64,000 nt of DNA from Apoda limacodes (taxonomy: Eukaryota; Arthropoda; Insecta; Lepidoptera; Limacodidae). The translations under genes were made by a program, and so were the position numbers. Positions 33,317 to 43,917 of this stretch are shown here, piece by piece. The stretch lies in the NCBI GenBank assembly GCA_946406115.1, contig OX291557.1, forward strand, positions 12,122,501 through 12,186,500. The letters run 5' to 3'. Positions within the stretch are counted from its first letter, which is position 1; the number at the start of each line of letters is the position of its first letter. The notes beneath the pieces were generated by a model. The model ran no database searches. It was not told where the DNA came from and was given only the letters and a program-made list of their open reading frames with translations.

Positions 33317-34037
33317 CTGTAACATACCAAATATTTCATATATTGTTATACCGATAACAGTCTTTAAGAACCTACAAGATTTTGACACCAATAACACTAT
33401 ATAATAATACATAAGCAATTTACTACGTATCCCTAACTGCTTTTTTCAGTAAATTCTTTTATTCTTTCGAATTCTTAACTTAAGCAACATTCTTCCGCAA
33501 AAGAACGAAGGATGTCATCCGCATGGCAAACTAAGTCGTCTTATCATCAATATGCAATAGAAATTGTGTTGGACTCAGCACAGAGCCTTGTAGTATATAA
33601 GCGTTAAGTTCCATGCTAATAAAAACGGTTCGTGTGCACCGGTCAGAAAATCAAAAACCTTAATATTCAATGAAATAACTGTGACAAACAGAAGAACGGA
33701 CGTGGCTGTACTATAACGGTTCCTTGTTTAACCATGGAATTTTGATGATTAACTGCACGCGCGAGTTAGTTGCCGAAGTTGATCAGGCGATAATTTTATC
33801 AATGTGTGTACGTCTAACTTCACGGTTTTATTTCCAAACCCCCGTAGCTGAGCTGAGCCCCACATCATAATTTTGTGGGAGGCTATCCCCAAAATTGGTT
33901 TTTAAAAACAAAAGAACTAAAGTGTCAGCATGACAGATGGTGAGTCCATCACTTCAACACTGTTTCTCATCTCATCCTATGTATCTGGACTTAAATAGCC
34001 CACAAGTCATATTTCACCGTTAAGACTATAGTTAAAT

Positions 34038-34156
34038 CCTACAAATATTATAAATATGAGAGTTTGTTTGAATAGATGTTTTACTTTTACACCTAATTAA
34101 GAAGTTCCTCGCCGATAACCGAATTTAGGGCGGGCGGAGCCGCTGGCAAAGTCTAG
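34038..34156 (+). mobile_element. Short Helitron-like element, 119 bp
   Basis: TC at 34038 follows A (34037); CTAG at 34153-34156 precedes T. The start TCCTACAAATATTATAAATA and end GGGCGGGCGGAGCCGCTGG plus CAAAGTCTAG match the longer copies at 27757, 40460 and 36472. The middle is deleted. The GC-rich 'GGGCGGGCGGAGCCGC' segment can form the short hairpin expected near Helitron 3' ends. Confidence 0.78.
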
Positions 34157-34389
34157 TAGTGAAATAAATGAAAAGAGCTGGAATAATAGGCTCTGAAATA
34201 ATATTCGAACTAAAGAACTATACTTAGTGATTCAGGATTGAACTAGAAAGAATTATATTTTGCCAATGGTAGCTATAACAGGGGGCAACAGCTTTTAAAT
34301 TGAAAAAAAAAAATGTCAATGAACCCTATTGAATCAGATTCGATTTCATTTATTTTAACTGTTGAATAGCAGTATTACCTTCATGGAGT

Positions 34390-35010
34390 AAACTTCCAAA
34401 TAGGTTTGTCTACATTTTAGATTTGAGAGTACAACCTCAAATAGTTTTGACACCATTCTAGATTTGAGAGTACAATAATCTCAAATAACTTGGTCTGCAT
34501 TCTAGACCGGCCAGGACAACCTCAAACACTTTGGCAGCACGGTAGGCTCAAGGAGACAATCTAAAATAACTTGGTCTGCTTTCTAGGCCGGCCAGGACAA
34601 CCTCAAACACTTTGGCAGCACGGTAGGCTCAAGGGGACAATCTCAAATAACTTGGTCTGTTTTCTAGGCCGGACAGGACAACCTCAAACACTTTGGCAGC
34701 ATGGTAGGCTCGAGGAGACAATCTCAAATAACTTGCTCTGCATTCTAGGCTGCAATGGCGAGGACAACCTCAAACTACTTTGACAGCATGGTAGGTTCAA
34801 AAGACAATTTAAAATAACTTTGTTTAAATTTCTAGGCTGGAGAGGACAACATCAAACAGCTTTGACAGCATGGTAGGTTCAAGAAGACCATCTTAAATAA
34901 CTTGGTCTGCATTCTAGGTTTGATAGGATAACTTCAAACAAGGCTTGATAAGACAACCTCAAGCAACTCTGTAAGCATTCTAGGCTTAAAAGCACCATCT
35001 CAAACATTTG
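34390..35010 (+). repeat. Minisatellite array, about 82-bp units
   Basis: The string AACCTCAAACACTTTGGCAG, followed by CACGGTAGGCTCAAGGAGAC, AATCTCAAATAACTTGGTCTG and CATTCTAGGCCGGCCAGGAC, repeats at about 34518, 34599, 34680 and 34765. More diverged units lie on both sides (from about 34400 to 35000). The central units differ at few positions and the edges are decayed, a pattern typical of unequal-exchange arrays. The ORF at 34571-34783 is produced by this periodicity (unit length near 27 codons) and is not a gene. Confidence 0.9.
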
Positions 35011-35590
35011 TCATCCTGAAATTACTTTCTAAGTGAGTTTTAATTCGGGTATTGTCTAAAGGCGGTCACTTTTAGCCAAAATACGAAATAAAACTCACAG
35101 ACGTATTCTAAAAACAATACAAAACATTCTAGAAGTAGTAAATTGATAAGTTAGTATTTTTCATTGATCCACTTTTTTAAATTACCTTTGTACGAAAAGA
35201 AATATATAATATCTAGTGGCGACGCTAGTGTGCAGTATATGGGGCCTTATCATAGTGCCTCAAATATGTACGTATGCTACTTACAAGATTGGAACACTGT
35301 GCGTAGTGGAAGCAGTACTACAGTAATCGGCGTGTTTAGAATTTCTCAGGTAAACAATGATAAGCTAATTCAATATTTTCAGGTGACTTTTTGTGGTGAT
35401 TCTCACTTCATAATGTAATTGTAGTTTGATAAGGTCGAGAGACTTTGTCAGAGTGGCTATTCTCTGCCGTTCTCTTGTCTACTCTACTAGCTGACTGTGA
35501 ATGTTGTAAAACATAGCCACGGATAACGAGATTTTTGTATAATGTGTCTAGAGTGTGATATAGGTATACGTGATATTGATGACGACGGAC

Positions 35591-35771
35591 CTGATACGAG
35601 ACTCGCAGCTGTAGATGCGCGTCCTGGCCGTACTCGCCATCTGGCAGCTGTATACTGGGCGGCAGTCCAAGCCGCTCTGCCGCGGCCGCCGACCGCGCCA
35701 ACTTTTCTTGCTCCACGATTTCCTGGATGCGCCCCACCATTGCCTGCAGCGTCTGTGGATTGTCCCATTCC
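35591..35771 (-). CDS. Internal coding exon (second recognised) of an unidentified host gene
   Basis: The exon (181 bp) has an acceptor TAACGTTTCAG (AG at 35773-35772) and a donor TCAG|GTCCGT (last base 35591). Its first G completes the split codon from the exon at 41668 (phase 2), and the frame then reads EWDNPQTLQAMVGRIQEIV, EQEKLARSAAAAERLGLPP and LPDGEYGQDAHLQLRVSYQ, ending in phase 0. The first half looks helical and possibly coiled-coil (Leu, Gln, Glu periodicity). Its GC content and protein-like composition stand out from the surrounding AT-rich intron. The overlapping ORFs on both strands are shadows. The protein is unknown to me. Confidence 0.75.
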
Positions 35772-36111
35772 CTGAAACGTTACGATATCTGTTAAACTAG
35801 CCACTATTGTAAATTAAAATTAGCAAATTGAAGGAGTTTGTGTAAGGTACACTTACACTACTTAAAGTACTTAAAATACAAACGATTTTTAAATGGCTTG
35901 CGTGTTTTATATCTTGAGATAGCTCGCCACTATTCGACCAAATGGCATTTGCGTCGGTCTTTACATCTACTGCCTCTACGTGATAACATCCGGATATACA
36001 CACGCATTATGCCCATTACCCTCCTTTTTTAAAGTAGTATGATAAGTTTAAAGTCCACCGGTTTTAATGTTTTATAAACACTTAGATCATTGACTCCAAA
36101 TGAGAATTTGT

Positions 36112-36218
36112 CCCCAGGTGTTGCGAGCGTCCATAGGCTGCGGTGACCGCTTATCATCAGGCGGACCGCCAGCTTGTTTGCCACCTTAGTTTTATTAAAA
36201 AAAAAAAAAAAAAAAAAA
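36112..36218 (+). mobile_element. LINE 3'-tail with intact poly(A)
   Basis: The segment reads CCAGGTGTTGCGAGCGTCC, then ATAGGCTGCGGTGACCGC and CATCAGGCGGACC, CTTGTTTGCCACC, and ends with a run of 22 A (36197-36218). It is a heavily 5'-truncated copy of the family at 26087. The sequence is the cleanest of the four and the tail is uninterrupted, so it is probably the youngest insertion of the family here. No confident target duplication was found. Confidence 0.82.
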
Positions 36219-36378
36219 GCTAGTAATACATCTTCATACATTATTCTGCACCGAATGAAGTTTATTTGAATAAATAAGTTTAAGTTAGATAACTTCATGA
36301 CTATTCTTAAATGTAATGGATTTTTTTAGCTGTAGCGATGATTTGTTTAGTAGTTTTTGTGCGATTAGCATTCCGTCA

Positions 36379-36981
36379 AGGTGAATCCGAATCAGATTTT
36401 CGGTGCACAAAATATTCATGCATATAAAAATATTTTGTTGCTTAAAATGCATTTTTATCATCATTTTGCTACTAGATTTTGCCAGCGGCTCCAGCCACCC
36501 TAAATTCGGTTATCGGCGTGAAACTCTTTAATTATACTAATGAAGTTTGCTGTAGCTATAGTTCGTTTATATCCCGCAGAAACTATAAAAAGTAACCTAT
36601 GTCCTATAACAGGACCTAACCTATATGTGTGCCAAATTTCATCCCGATCCGTCCAGTGGTTAAAGTGTGATTGAGTTACAAACATACAAACGTACAAACA
36701 TTTATAATATTAGTAGGATTTATCACTGTCGCAAAAAGCATATTTAATCATTAAATGTCAGTGATAAAATAAGTAAAGTTTTTATTGATTTTATACATTT
36801 ACCTGATTCGATAAAAACTTTATTAATTAATAATTCACGGGCGTTTTATGGATCAGTAATGCGTTTTGCGACTATGGTTAATAGCGCTTTATGATAATAA
36901 CACGTTTTGCGAAGTGAAATGTCTATAATTAAAGATATTTGGTGTAAAGTTTGTATGAAAAAATTATGTTCGGATACACCT
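36379..36981. mobile_element. MITE with AGGTG...CACCT termini, copy 2
   Basis: The left end AGGTGAATCCGAATCA (36379) and the right end TGTTCGGATACACCT (to 36981) are inverted copies. Inside, TTTGCGACTATGGTTAATAG (36864) and ACACGTTTTGCGAAGTGAAATG (36901) correspond, inverted, to the block CATTTCACTAC...AACGTGTTATTATC (31644) of copy 1. A Helitron-like element (36472-36718) is inserted inside; without it the MITE is about 356 bp. Confidence 0.65.
36472..36718 (-). mobile_element. Helitron-like element nested in a MITE
   Basis: Read on the minus strand it starts TCCTACTAATATTATAAATG at 36718 and ends GCCGCTGGCAAAATCTAG at 36472. The plus-strand flanks are A (36471) and T (36719), the Helitron target. 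Interior blocks include GGGATGAAATTTGGCACAC and CACGCCGATAACCGAATTTAG, shared with the copies at 27757 and 40460. Confidence 0.8.
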
Positions 36982-38050
36982 AAACATTAAAAAAAAATCT
37001 CTCGATACGTCTGTGATCTGTGATATTTTTGTTATTAGCATTGGTATTAGTGGTACCTACCTATACATTAGTAGGTGTATGGATGGTTGGTATTTACGTT
37101 TTCGCGTTTGAACTATATTTTTCACAACACTGGTTACACACAAACACAATTCAGTTCAGTTCAGTTTCACAATAAAGTAAGTTGCTGGTGCAAGTTTATT
37201 GCTCCCCGAGCTATAAAAGAAAAAAAACGCATATTTGATTGGATAGCACTAGCGTAGGCGAAACAAGCAGACTGTGGTTTTAGGTATACTTTATAAATAA
37301 AAAGATAAGTATTGAGTCAGGTTTCGCATCGACTGGGGAATAGAATTGAAATTCACGAACTAATCGCTAGTGACCAATGCCTAAATGGAAAATAACAAAC
37401 AAAAAGGAAATTTAATGAAAATTAACCAAAATATATATCGAAAACGGAATTGAATTACGAATGAGGATTTGGTGTATTAAACGCTTTTCCTATCACAGTT
37501 TATTTATACTAGCCTGATTGACAGCTTATGGAACCTTATAAAAGAAGGGTTATGATTTAAAAAATATGAACAGTACAAATTCCACCGTAGCGCTTAAACC
37601 ACAGAACTGATTTTGATAAATGAGGTAACAATCAATTTATTTTCGTGGTCCAGGTGATATAGGCTATATGACATCATACTGAATCCAACATGGCGGAAAT
37701 AACTTTCATAATAATAATAATCTGCGCAGTATAAAAACAAATACATCGTGTTTGGTATCGAATAACAGCCTCGTCAAGATATTTCAAATATATATAAGAA
37801 ATGAACTAAGTACTAAAAAATAACTTAGGTTTTAGAGATTGAACTTCCACTTGTTGCTTTCTCACATTATACTTTTCGTTTTGTTGCAAATTAAGCTTTT
37901 AAATACGAGCAAGGTGTTCACAAAAACGTATAACGTATAAAATTTTAAACCCGGTTTGCGATAAGAATTCACTTCATGTTGTCAAGGGATTGTAGAATAT
38001 TTTATCCAATGCCGGATTTGCTACGGAAATAGCTAATAATAGAATAAGTA
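36982..38050. other. Intron-like stretch without recognised genes
   Basis: AT-rich and without coding signal. TTCAGTTCAGTTCAG at about 37148 is a trivial triplication. The 60-codon ORF at 37075-37257 has no recognisable motif. Given its position between exons at 35771 and 41668, this is presumably intron. Confidence 0.45.
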
Positions 38051-38462
38051 TCTATACATATAATAAAATGGTAGGAAAGTCAAAACTGTACATTGAATAT
38101 TTTTTTAAAAGAATGCTTGGGGTGTGATCTACAACCGATACCGAAGCCAAAAATATAGTTTTTAGAATTTTTGTCTGTTTGTCTGTATGTATGTTCGGGA
38201 TAAACTCAAAAACTACTGCATGGATTTACATCAAATTTCACACGAATATTATTAAGAAGTCGGGTCAACATATAGGCTACATATTATCACGCTAACCTAC
38301 GGGGAACGAGCAGTGAACCTTTATTTCTTCAACGCATTCTGTAACAACGTGTTATCTAACGACGCATATTTGACTTGCTTCTTAATTATTAATTATTCTA
38401 CTTACACATATAGTGATCTTTAGTATAGCGTTCATGCAGACGAGGTCGCGGGCAGCAGCTAG
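38051..38462 (+). mobile_element. Helitron-like element, second subfamily
   Basis: It begins TCTATACATATAATAAAATG after A and ends GGTCGCGGGCAGCAGCTAG before T (38463). The interior holds TCTGTTTGTCTGTATGTATG and GGGATAAACTCAAAAACTAC, different from the Lep1-like copies, so it belongs to a second subfamily. Its end has the GACGAGGTCGCGGGC segment usual before the terminal CTAG. No ORF. Confidence 0.78.
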
Positions 38463-38699
38463 TTTAGAATAACAAAAGATGTACTTGATGTTTATTTTGC
38501 GAAGCCACAAAAAAATAATTCGGAAAATTCGCAAGAAAATTTAGTTTGGCTAGACTGTTATGTAAGTAAGCAAATAAAAGACGTTATGATAGAATTCTGC
38601 TATTGTTCTTAATGTCTGTACTTTAAAACGTAGTAAAAAACCAACTCGATAAATAATCTGGTGCGATTAAACGGTGTCTCATCGTCTACGAAATTTTAT

Positions 38700-39780
38700 C
38701 TTATCAGTGGAAAGAAACAGGTGATGATGACTAACCAGACGTTCATTACCATATTCGCACCATTGTTGTGGATTGTTTTAATGCAGGTCAAGGTGACGAT
38801 GTTTACCTAACATCCGTAGCTTTTAAACATGTCTAGTAATGACTAAAATACCATAAGAAAGCACGAATAGGATTGAGCTAAGATCATACGGACTTTCATT
38901 ACCATATTCGCAGTTTTTGTGTATGTAACAATCGGACCTTACGGTAGTTTGAAGACCCAAGTTTGAAGGCTCTTAGCCTACCTATCACCCAGGAGTTTCA
39001 ATGCAGGTCAAGGTAAGGATTTTTACATAACAGCCGTAGCTTTGAAACTTGTCTGCTAATGACTGAAATAACAACAATCAGACTTAATGGTTACGTATGG
39101 GCCCAAGCTACTTCTGAACCTACCTATCGCCCAGGAGTCTCAATGCAGGTCAAAACATCCGTAGCTTTGAAACGTGTCTGGAAGTGACCAAAATACCATA
39201 AGAGAGTATGAATAGGTTTGAGCTGAGATCAAACCTACAGACGTTCAGTACCATGTTCGCACCGTTTCTGTGTATGTAACAATCGGACCTGACGGTAGCG
39301 TGCGGGACCAAACTGGCTCTAAGCCTACTTGTCACCTAGGAGTTTAAATGCAGGTTAAGATGAAGATTTTTACCCAACATCAAAATACAAAAAAATGACG
39401 AAAAAGGGCTACGTATCGGCCCAAGCTACTTATAAACCTACCTATCGCCCTGGACTCTCAATGCAGGTCAAGGTAAAGATATTAACCTAACATCCGAAGC
39501 TTTGAAACGTGTCTGGTATTTACAAAATATATTTTGGTCATTACCAGACACGTTGTTATGCTATACCTTATCAGAGTACTAATAGGATTGACCTGAGATC
39601 ATACAGACGTTCAAACCGTTTTTTTGTATGTCGCAATCGGGCCTAAGCTGGCTCTAAATCTACCTGGAACCCAGGAGTCTCATTACCGGGCAAGGTAAGA
39701 TGTTTACCAAACATTCGTTCAAAACGTGTCTACAAATTAATAAATATTCATGGACATATCACACAGGGTCACCTGGTTTC
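38700..39780 (+). repeat. Complex tandem array with long and short units
   Basis: The anchor ATGCAGGTCAAGGT occurs, with variation, at about 38783, 39002, 39143, 39350, 39461 and 39680. Distances alternate between roughly 110-140 and 210-220 bp. Units include TTACCTAACATCCGTAGC, TTTGAAACGTGTCTGG, ACCAAAATACCATAAGAG, GTATGTAACAATCGGACCT and CCTACCTATCGCCCAGGAG. The short units lack the 'ATCATACGGACGTTCA' half. This is a higher-order repeat grown by unequal exchange. The ORF at 39150-39335 (minus) is incidental. Confidence 0.85.
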
Positions 39781-39821
39781 AAACTAAGTATACTATAACT
39801 AAGTATATATACGGGTTATTT

Positions 39822-39990
39822 TATACCACCTAGGTGGCAAACAAGTATACGACCTGCTGCACCGCACCGTAGCCTATGGACGCTTGTGAAACCAGGGGCA
39901 TTACTTGCGCATTGTCGCCTCATTAAAAACTAATCACTTTCTTCTTGAAGAACCCCAAACTGTAGTTTCTGGAGACCTATGGTGCCAGAC
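39822..39990 (-). mobile_element. LINE 3'-tail fragment, minus orientation
   Basis: Read on the minus strand, the segment has TGCGCAAGTAATGCCCCTGG, then CAAGCGTCCATAGGCTACGG and ACTTGTTTGCCACCTAGGTGG, the ordered landmarks of the family at 26087 and 36112. AGAAACTACAGTTTGGGG-TTCTTC precedes it. The A-rich tail is degraded. It is an older copy. Confidence 0.75.
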
Positions 39991-40459
39991 AACGGTTACA
40001 AAACTTATACCTAAAATACGGATACAAATTTATGCATAGAAAACACTAAGACAAGGGAGTCTAATGACCACCATACTATGAGAAAGTAGTAATAGGATTG
40101 AGTTGCGATCATTTAAAGTTAAGTTAAACCAAATTGCATAGGAGAATTATTAAGGGTCGTATTATCTTAAGAGGTGGCAGCGGAATCCCGATGGTTCTAA
40201 CCAGGCCTTTGGGAAATATGCATCTTTATTTTATCAATGTAGAAAACGTTGTATTTGTGTATACTATTCCAATTTCCCATAGGTGATATCAAAACCTTTT
40301 TTCTGTGTTGTACCACTTGCATCAATCTTGTGATTTGAGAAATTGTTCGAAATGATGCACACGACTACTTTGTAGCATCGCAAATTCATCCTCTCACCTT
40401 AGAACCTTAATTTTAACGTATTATAAGTGGGAGGAGGCTTGTTTGACGTTTTAGTGGTA

Positions 40460-40696
40460 TCCATACTAATATTATAAATTCGGAGGTAACTATGTCTGTC
40501 TGGCTGTTACCTCTTCAAGCTTAAACTGTTGAACTGATTTAGAATAAATTGAGACAGTTTATGTTCCGGGGAAGGACATAGGCTACTTGGAAACGCCAAG
40601 TGTGAGTCGGTTTTTTTTCTATGATTGAGAAGTTGCTGTTGAAATTCTACACCGATAACCGCATTTAGGATAGGTGGAACCGCGGGCAAAAGCTAG
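40460..40696 (+). mobile_element. Helitron-like non-autonomous element
   Basis: It starts TCCATACTAATATTATAAAT after A (40459) and ends GGAACCGCGGGCAAAAGCTAG before T (40697). The interior has CTGTCTGGCTGTTACCTC and GGGGAAGGACATAGGCTAC. It is clearly the same subfamily as 27757-28136, with a shorter middle. The minus-strand ORF at 40507-40689 is a shadow. Confidence 0.83.
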
Positions 40697-41667
40697 TAAA
40701 ATAATAATAATTTGTAATTGATAATTACCAAATGCAATCCAACAGGTAGCACAAAATATCACGGTATGACGCGTAACTGTTCTGACTTTTGACTTGGCAC
40801 CAAGATACCTGACCCATTTGTTAGTCACAGGTTAATGATGAATGCGAAACGAAAATGTGAACATGACAAAGATATTTTGCCAGACTGGATTCGGTAGTTG
40901 TGATGATGAGTAAGGTAATCGATAGTAGGGAATGATAGTGCTACCTGTCGTCTCATATTTCGTTTGCGGTTAGTCTTGATGGTCCAAATGTCGACCAACC
41001 TACAAATTATAAAGCTAAATTTACATTGCGACAAAATCGTGCCGTATTTCGGGATGCCAGTACCTACCTATATATTTTAGAACCTTTTCGTATCTTCAGG
41101 CAATATACAGTTACTGGAATTTTACAGTGGCAATATGCTAAAAATCTAACCCGGTTAAAATCTAGTAAAATAAAAAAAAAAAGTCAAGCATTAGGGCTGT
41201 TATTGCTACGTTAAAATATTTTGAAGGTGACAAACAAGGATGCGGTATCTAAGGTTGGTCGCACTGGACTGTCATTATGGTATTGTATAGGCGTGCGGCA
41301 GGCTTTGGTGGTTGTGGCAACACATTTTAAAACTAACCCAGTAATGTATACAGAGAATATTTTCCAAAAGTATATATTTCTAGGTTTGCCTATTAGTAAG
41401 TATTTTTTATGTATTCCAACGAACGTAACAAATATTAGACAAGCGTTATGGACATTCGTGGTGACAATTTCTTAGATGGTAAGCCCCTAAAAAGATAGGC
41501 ATACCTCGATTTAGGGAAATACGGGGAGAAAATCACAACGCTTACTCTACGAAGTTAGTCTATGTGTTACCTAAATTAGCTAAAAATATATGAATTAAGC
41601 AGATCTAGAAGGGTAACTCGCTTTCCTACCTTTCATACGCCCATGCTAAAGAGGTTATGATACTTAC

Positions 41668-41768
41668 AAGGTGGGATGGTGGTGTCTGTGGTCGTGCCGT
41701 ATGCGCGGCCCCCCCGGCGCGCCCAGCCTCTCCATGCCCGCGCACCCCGGCACTTGTACCGAGAGCAT
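41668..41768 (-). CDS. Internal coding exon (first recognised) of an unidentified host gene
   Basis: The exon (101 bp) has an acceptor TTGTGATTTGCAG (AG at 41770-41769) and a consensus donor ACCTT|GTAAGT (last base 41668). Its frame reads MLSVQVPGCAGMERLGAP, GGPRIRHDHRHHHPT and ends two bases into a codon that the exon at 35771 completes. The matching phase and strong sites make the gene model credible. The first codon after the acceptor is ATG; translation could start here or further upstream in an unseen exon. The His-rich run is notable. GC-rich sequence contrasts with the flanking intron. Confidence 0.72.
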
Positions 41769-43500
41769 CTGCAAATCACAACACACTGATCTCACTTATG
41801 TCGTCCTCCTCACCCTTCACAAATAAACAATAACATCTACAGTATTTGCAATAGCATAAGAACGTATGCAGAGACAAATAAACATTGGAAACAATAAAAA
41901 TTGTGGCTACGTCAGAACACACTATCCTTGCTTGTATCGTTTTCTTCAACCTACATACAATGAAAGATGTGTGTAAATTATGCAGATAAACCAACTGTAG
42001 AAACTTCATCACCTGAATCATTGGATATTGCGAAGGAATGTAAGTGGCCACATCACGACCATGTCTTTCGCTTATTTCGTCCTCCTTACTACATAATAAC
42101 AGTAGTATATAGGTACCGATAAACTTGTATCCTTAATTTTAACTTACACACAATCATGTCATGTCATGATATAAAATATGCGATCCTCTATCTTTACTTA
42201 TAATAATTACAATTATGAAACATTTTGGTGTATTTTCGTAACCCCTAAGAATAAATATGAGTAATTGTTAAAAATAATGTTAAATATTTAGAACTTCTTT
42301 GCTAACCCTACTTTGATTTAGTCCTGTTATTTTAAATTCGCTTTGACAGGGTTCTTTCCTATTGTGAACGCATATATATCATAGCTTTAGAAACTAGATT
42401 AGGTACATGGCCTTACTTACACAGCAAGTAATTTTATACATCGGTATTTGAACTTTTAGTAACAACTTCAAGGTTGTAAGTACCACAATGAGATTTGGCG
42501 CGAATATAAAAACGGCTAAGACATTAATATTAAGGCTAGGGTATAGGCTAGACCGCGAAAATACGCCGTTTTTGTGCAAATTTTGTGGCTAAACTGTAGC
42601 ATCTAAAGCATTGAAAAAAATATATATTATAAAACTTGGTTCTGTCTAGTGCATAACCTTACTGAATGATTTTCATTTATTGTATTTAATGCAATAAAAA
42701 ATCCGGAAGTGACCGTTGTTTCAACACTTGTGCAAATTTTGAAAGCGTGTTTTGCATTTGCTTGTAATGAAAGTTGGTTAAATAGTTAGAATAGCTTGTT
42801 ATCTAGTGCATAGACTCTAAGTTGTAGCGAAAAGTCAAAAAATGTGACTACAAAACGGTAATAACGTTAAATTCCATACAAAAAAAATTAAGTTTCAAGG
42901 CGTTATTAACATAAATAACTTAAGAAGTATCTAAAATATATATCTCATAGTAATGTATATGACATTAACTAATGATTTATAGTACATTTACGTACACAAC
43001 GTTAGAATTACAGAAATTAGCTTTCTGGCCTATATCGCCCTCGTAAGATGTTATGCATTTACATTTTATGATCTCTGATCAAATTTACTTAACAGACAAA
43101 AACGTGGACAAAATGTTATTTAATTAAGTTTTAACCTGCCGTTTTTACTTTTTTAAATCTATCAACATATATTGAATCACGATGGAATGTCGCATTTAAA
43201 TTAGCTACTTGATATTTACACTTCATCATATTAGTTTCCAGTACCCAGAGGACCGAGCTTCGCTCGTTTTTTTTACAACGCCATCTATTGTCAAGTAGCT
43301 TAAGTGTTGCTGTGTCTGTGAAAATAATAGTATTACTAGGTACTCGCCCATAGATGTCAGGAAGAGTCATATTTTTCAGTTTATCATTGTCTGAAAACAC
43401 GGATAAAACGACGTTTTCTAACAATGAAACCTAGCTAGAAAGATCGCGTTTTGAAAAGTACGAAACAAGTAAATATTCTTGTCCGAAATTCTTACCTACT
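41769..43500. other. Intron-like stretch without recognised genes
   Basis: AT-rich DNA upstream (in gene sense) of the exon. The 97-codon minus-strand ORF at 43131-43424 overlaps a 'GAGGACCGAGCTTCGCTCG' segment (43248-43266) that looks like a dispersed repeat; I do not regard it as a gene. TTATGTCGTCCTCC (41797) and TTATTTCGTCCTCC (42072) mark a small weak duplication. Confidence 0.4.
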
Positions 43501-43917
43501 AACTAGATCAGGGGTTCTTAACCTTTTAAGGATGAAGAATCATTAGGCCAAATGTTTGAATGGCTGCGGACCACTAACTGGCTGGTGTTATTGTAAATTG
43601 TGGTAATATTTAGGTATTAGGGTTGTTATGCACAAGATTATTTGCAATACATGGCGTACATCTGTATTATTAATTTTTATTTTCTAAAAAATTTTATAGT
43701 TAAATTTAGGAAAAGTAATTGTCATTTTCCAGAAATTATTCGGCTTTACCTGCCTTTGTTTTTTACAATTAAAATATTTTCATCGCATATGAATAACACT
43801 TTAGGTAGAGCACTCGCCACCAATATATTTTTGGGTAAATTCCATAGTTTTAGGGGCATTTTTGCTTCATCAAAATTAAATAATTAGAGCAGGAATCGAG
43901 CAGACCTACTCTGCTGT

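Noticed and set aside
32805..33418. Overlapping ORFs of 83-124 codons on both strands in GC-rich DNA
   Set aside because: High GC lowers stop frequency in all frames. Only the minus-strand frame consistent with the splice phase from the upstream exon was kept.
34571..34783. 70-codon ORF with repeated protein units
   Set aside because: It is produced by the minisatellite period and has no independent support.
35408..35804. Alternative frames around the exon at 35591-35771, including plus-strand ORFs
   Set aside because: Only one frame agrees with the split codon left by the exon at 41668; the others are shadows.
43131..43424. 97-codon minus-strand ORF
   Set aside because: It overlaps a dispersed-repeat-like segment (GACCGAGCTTCGCTCG) and shows no domain or splice support.
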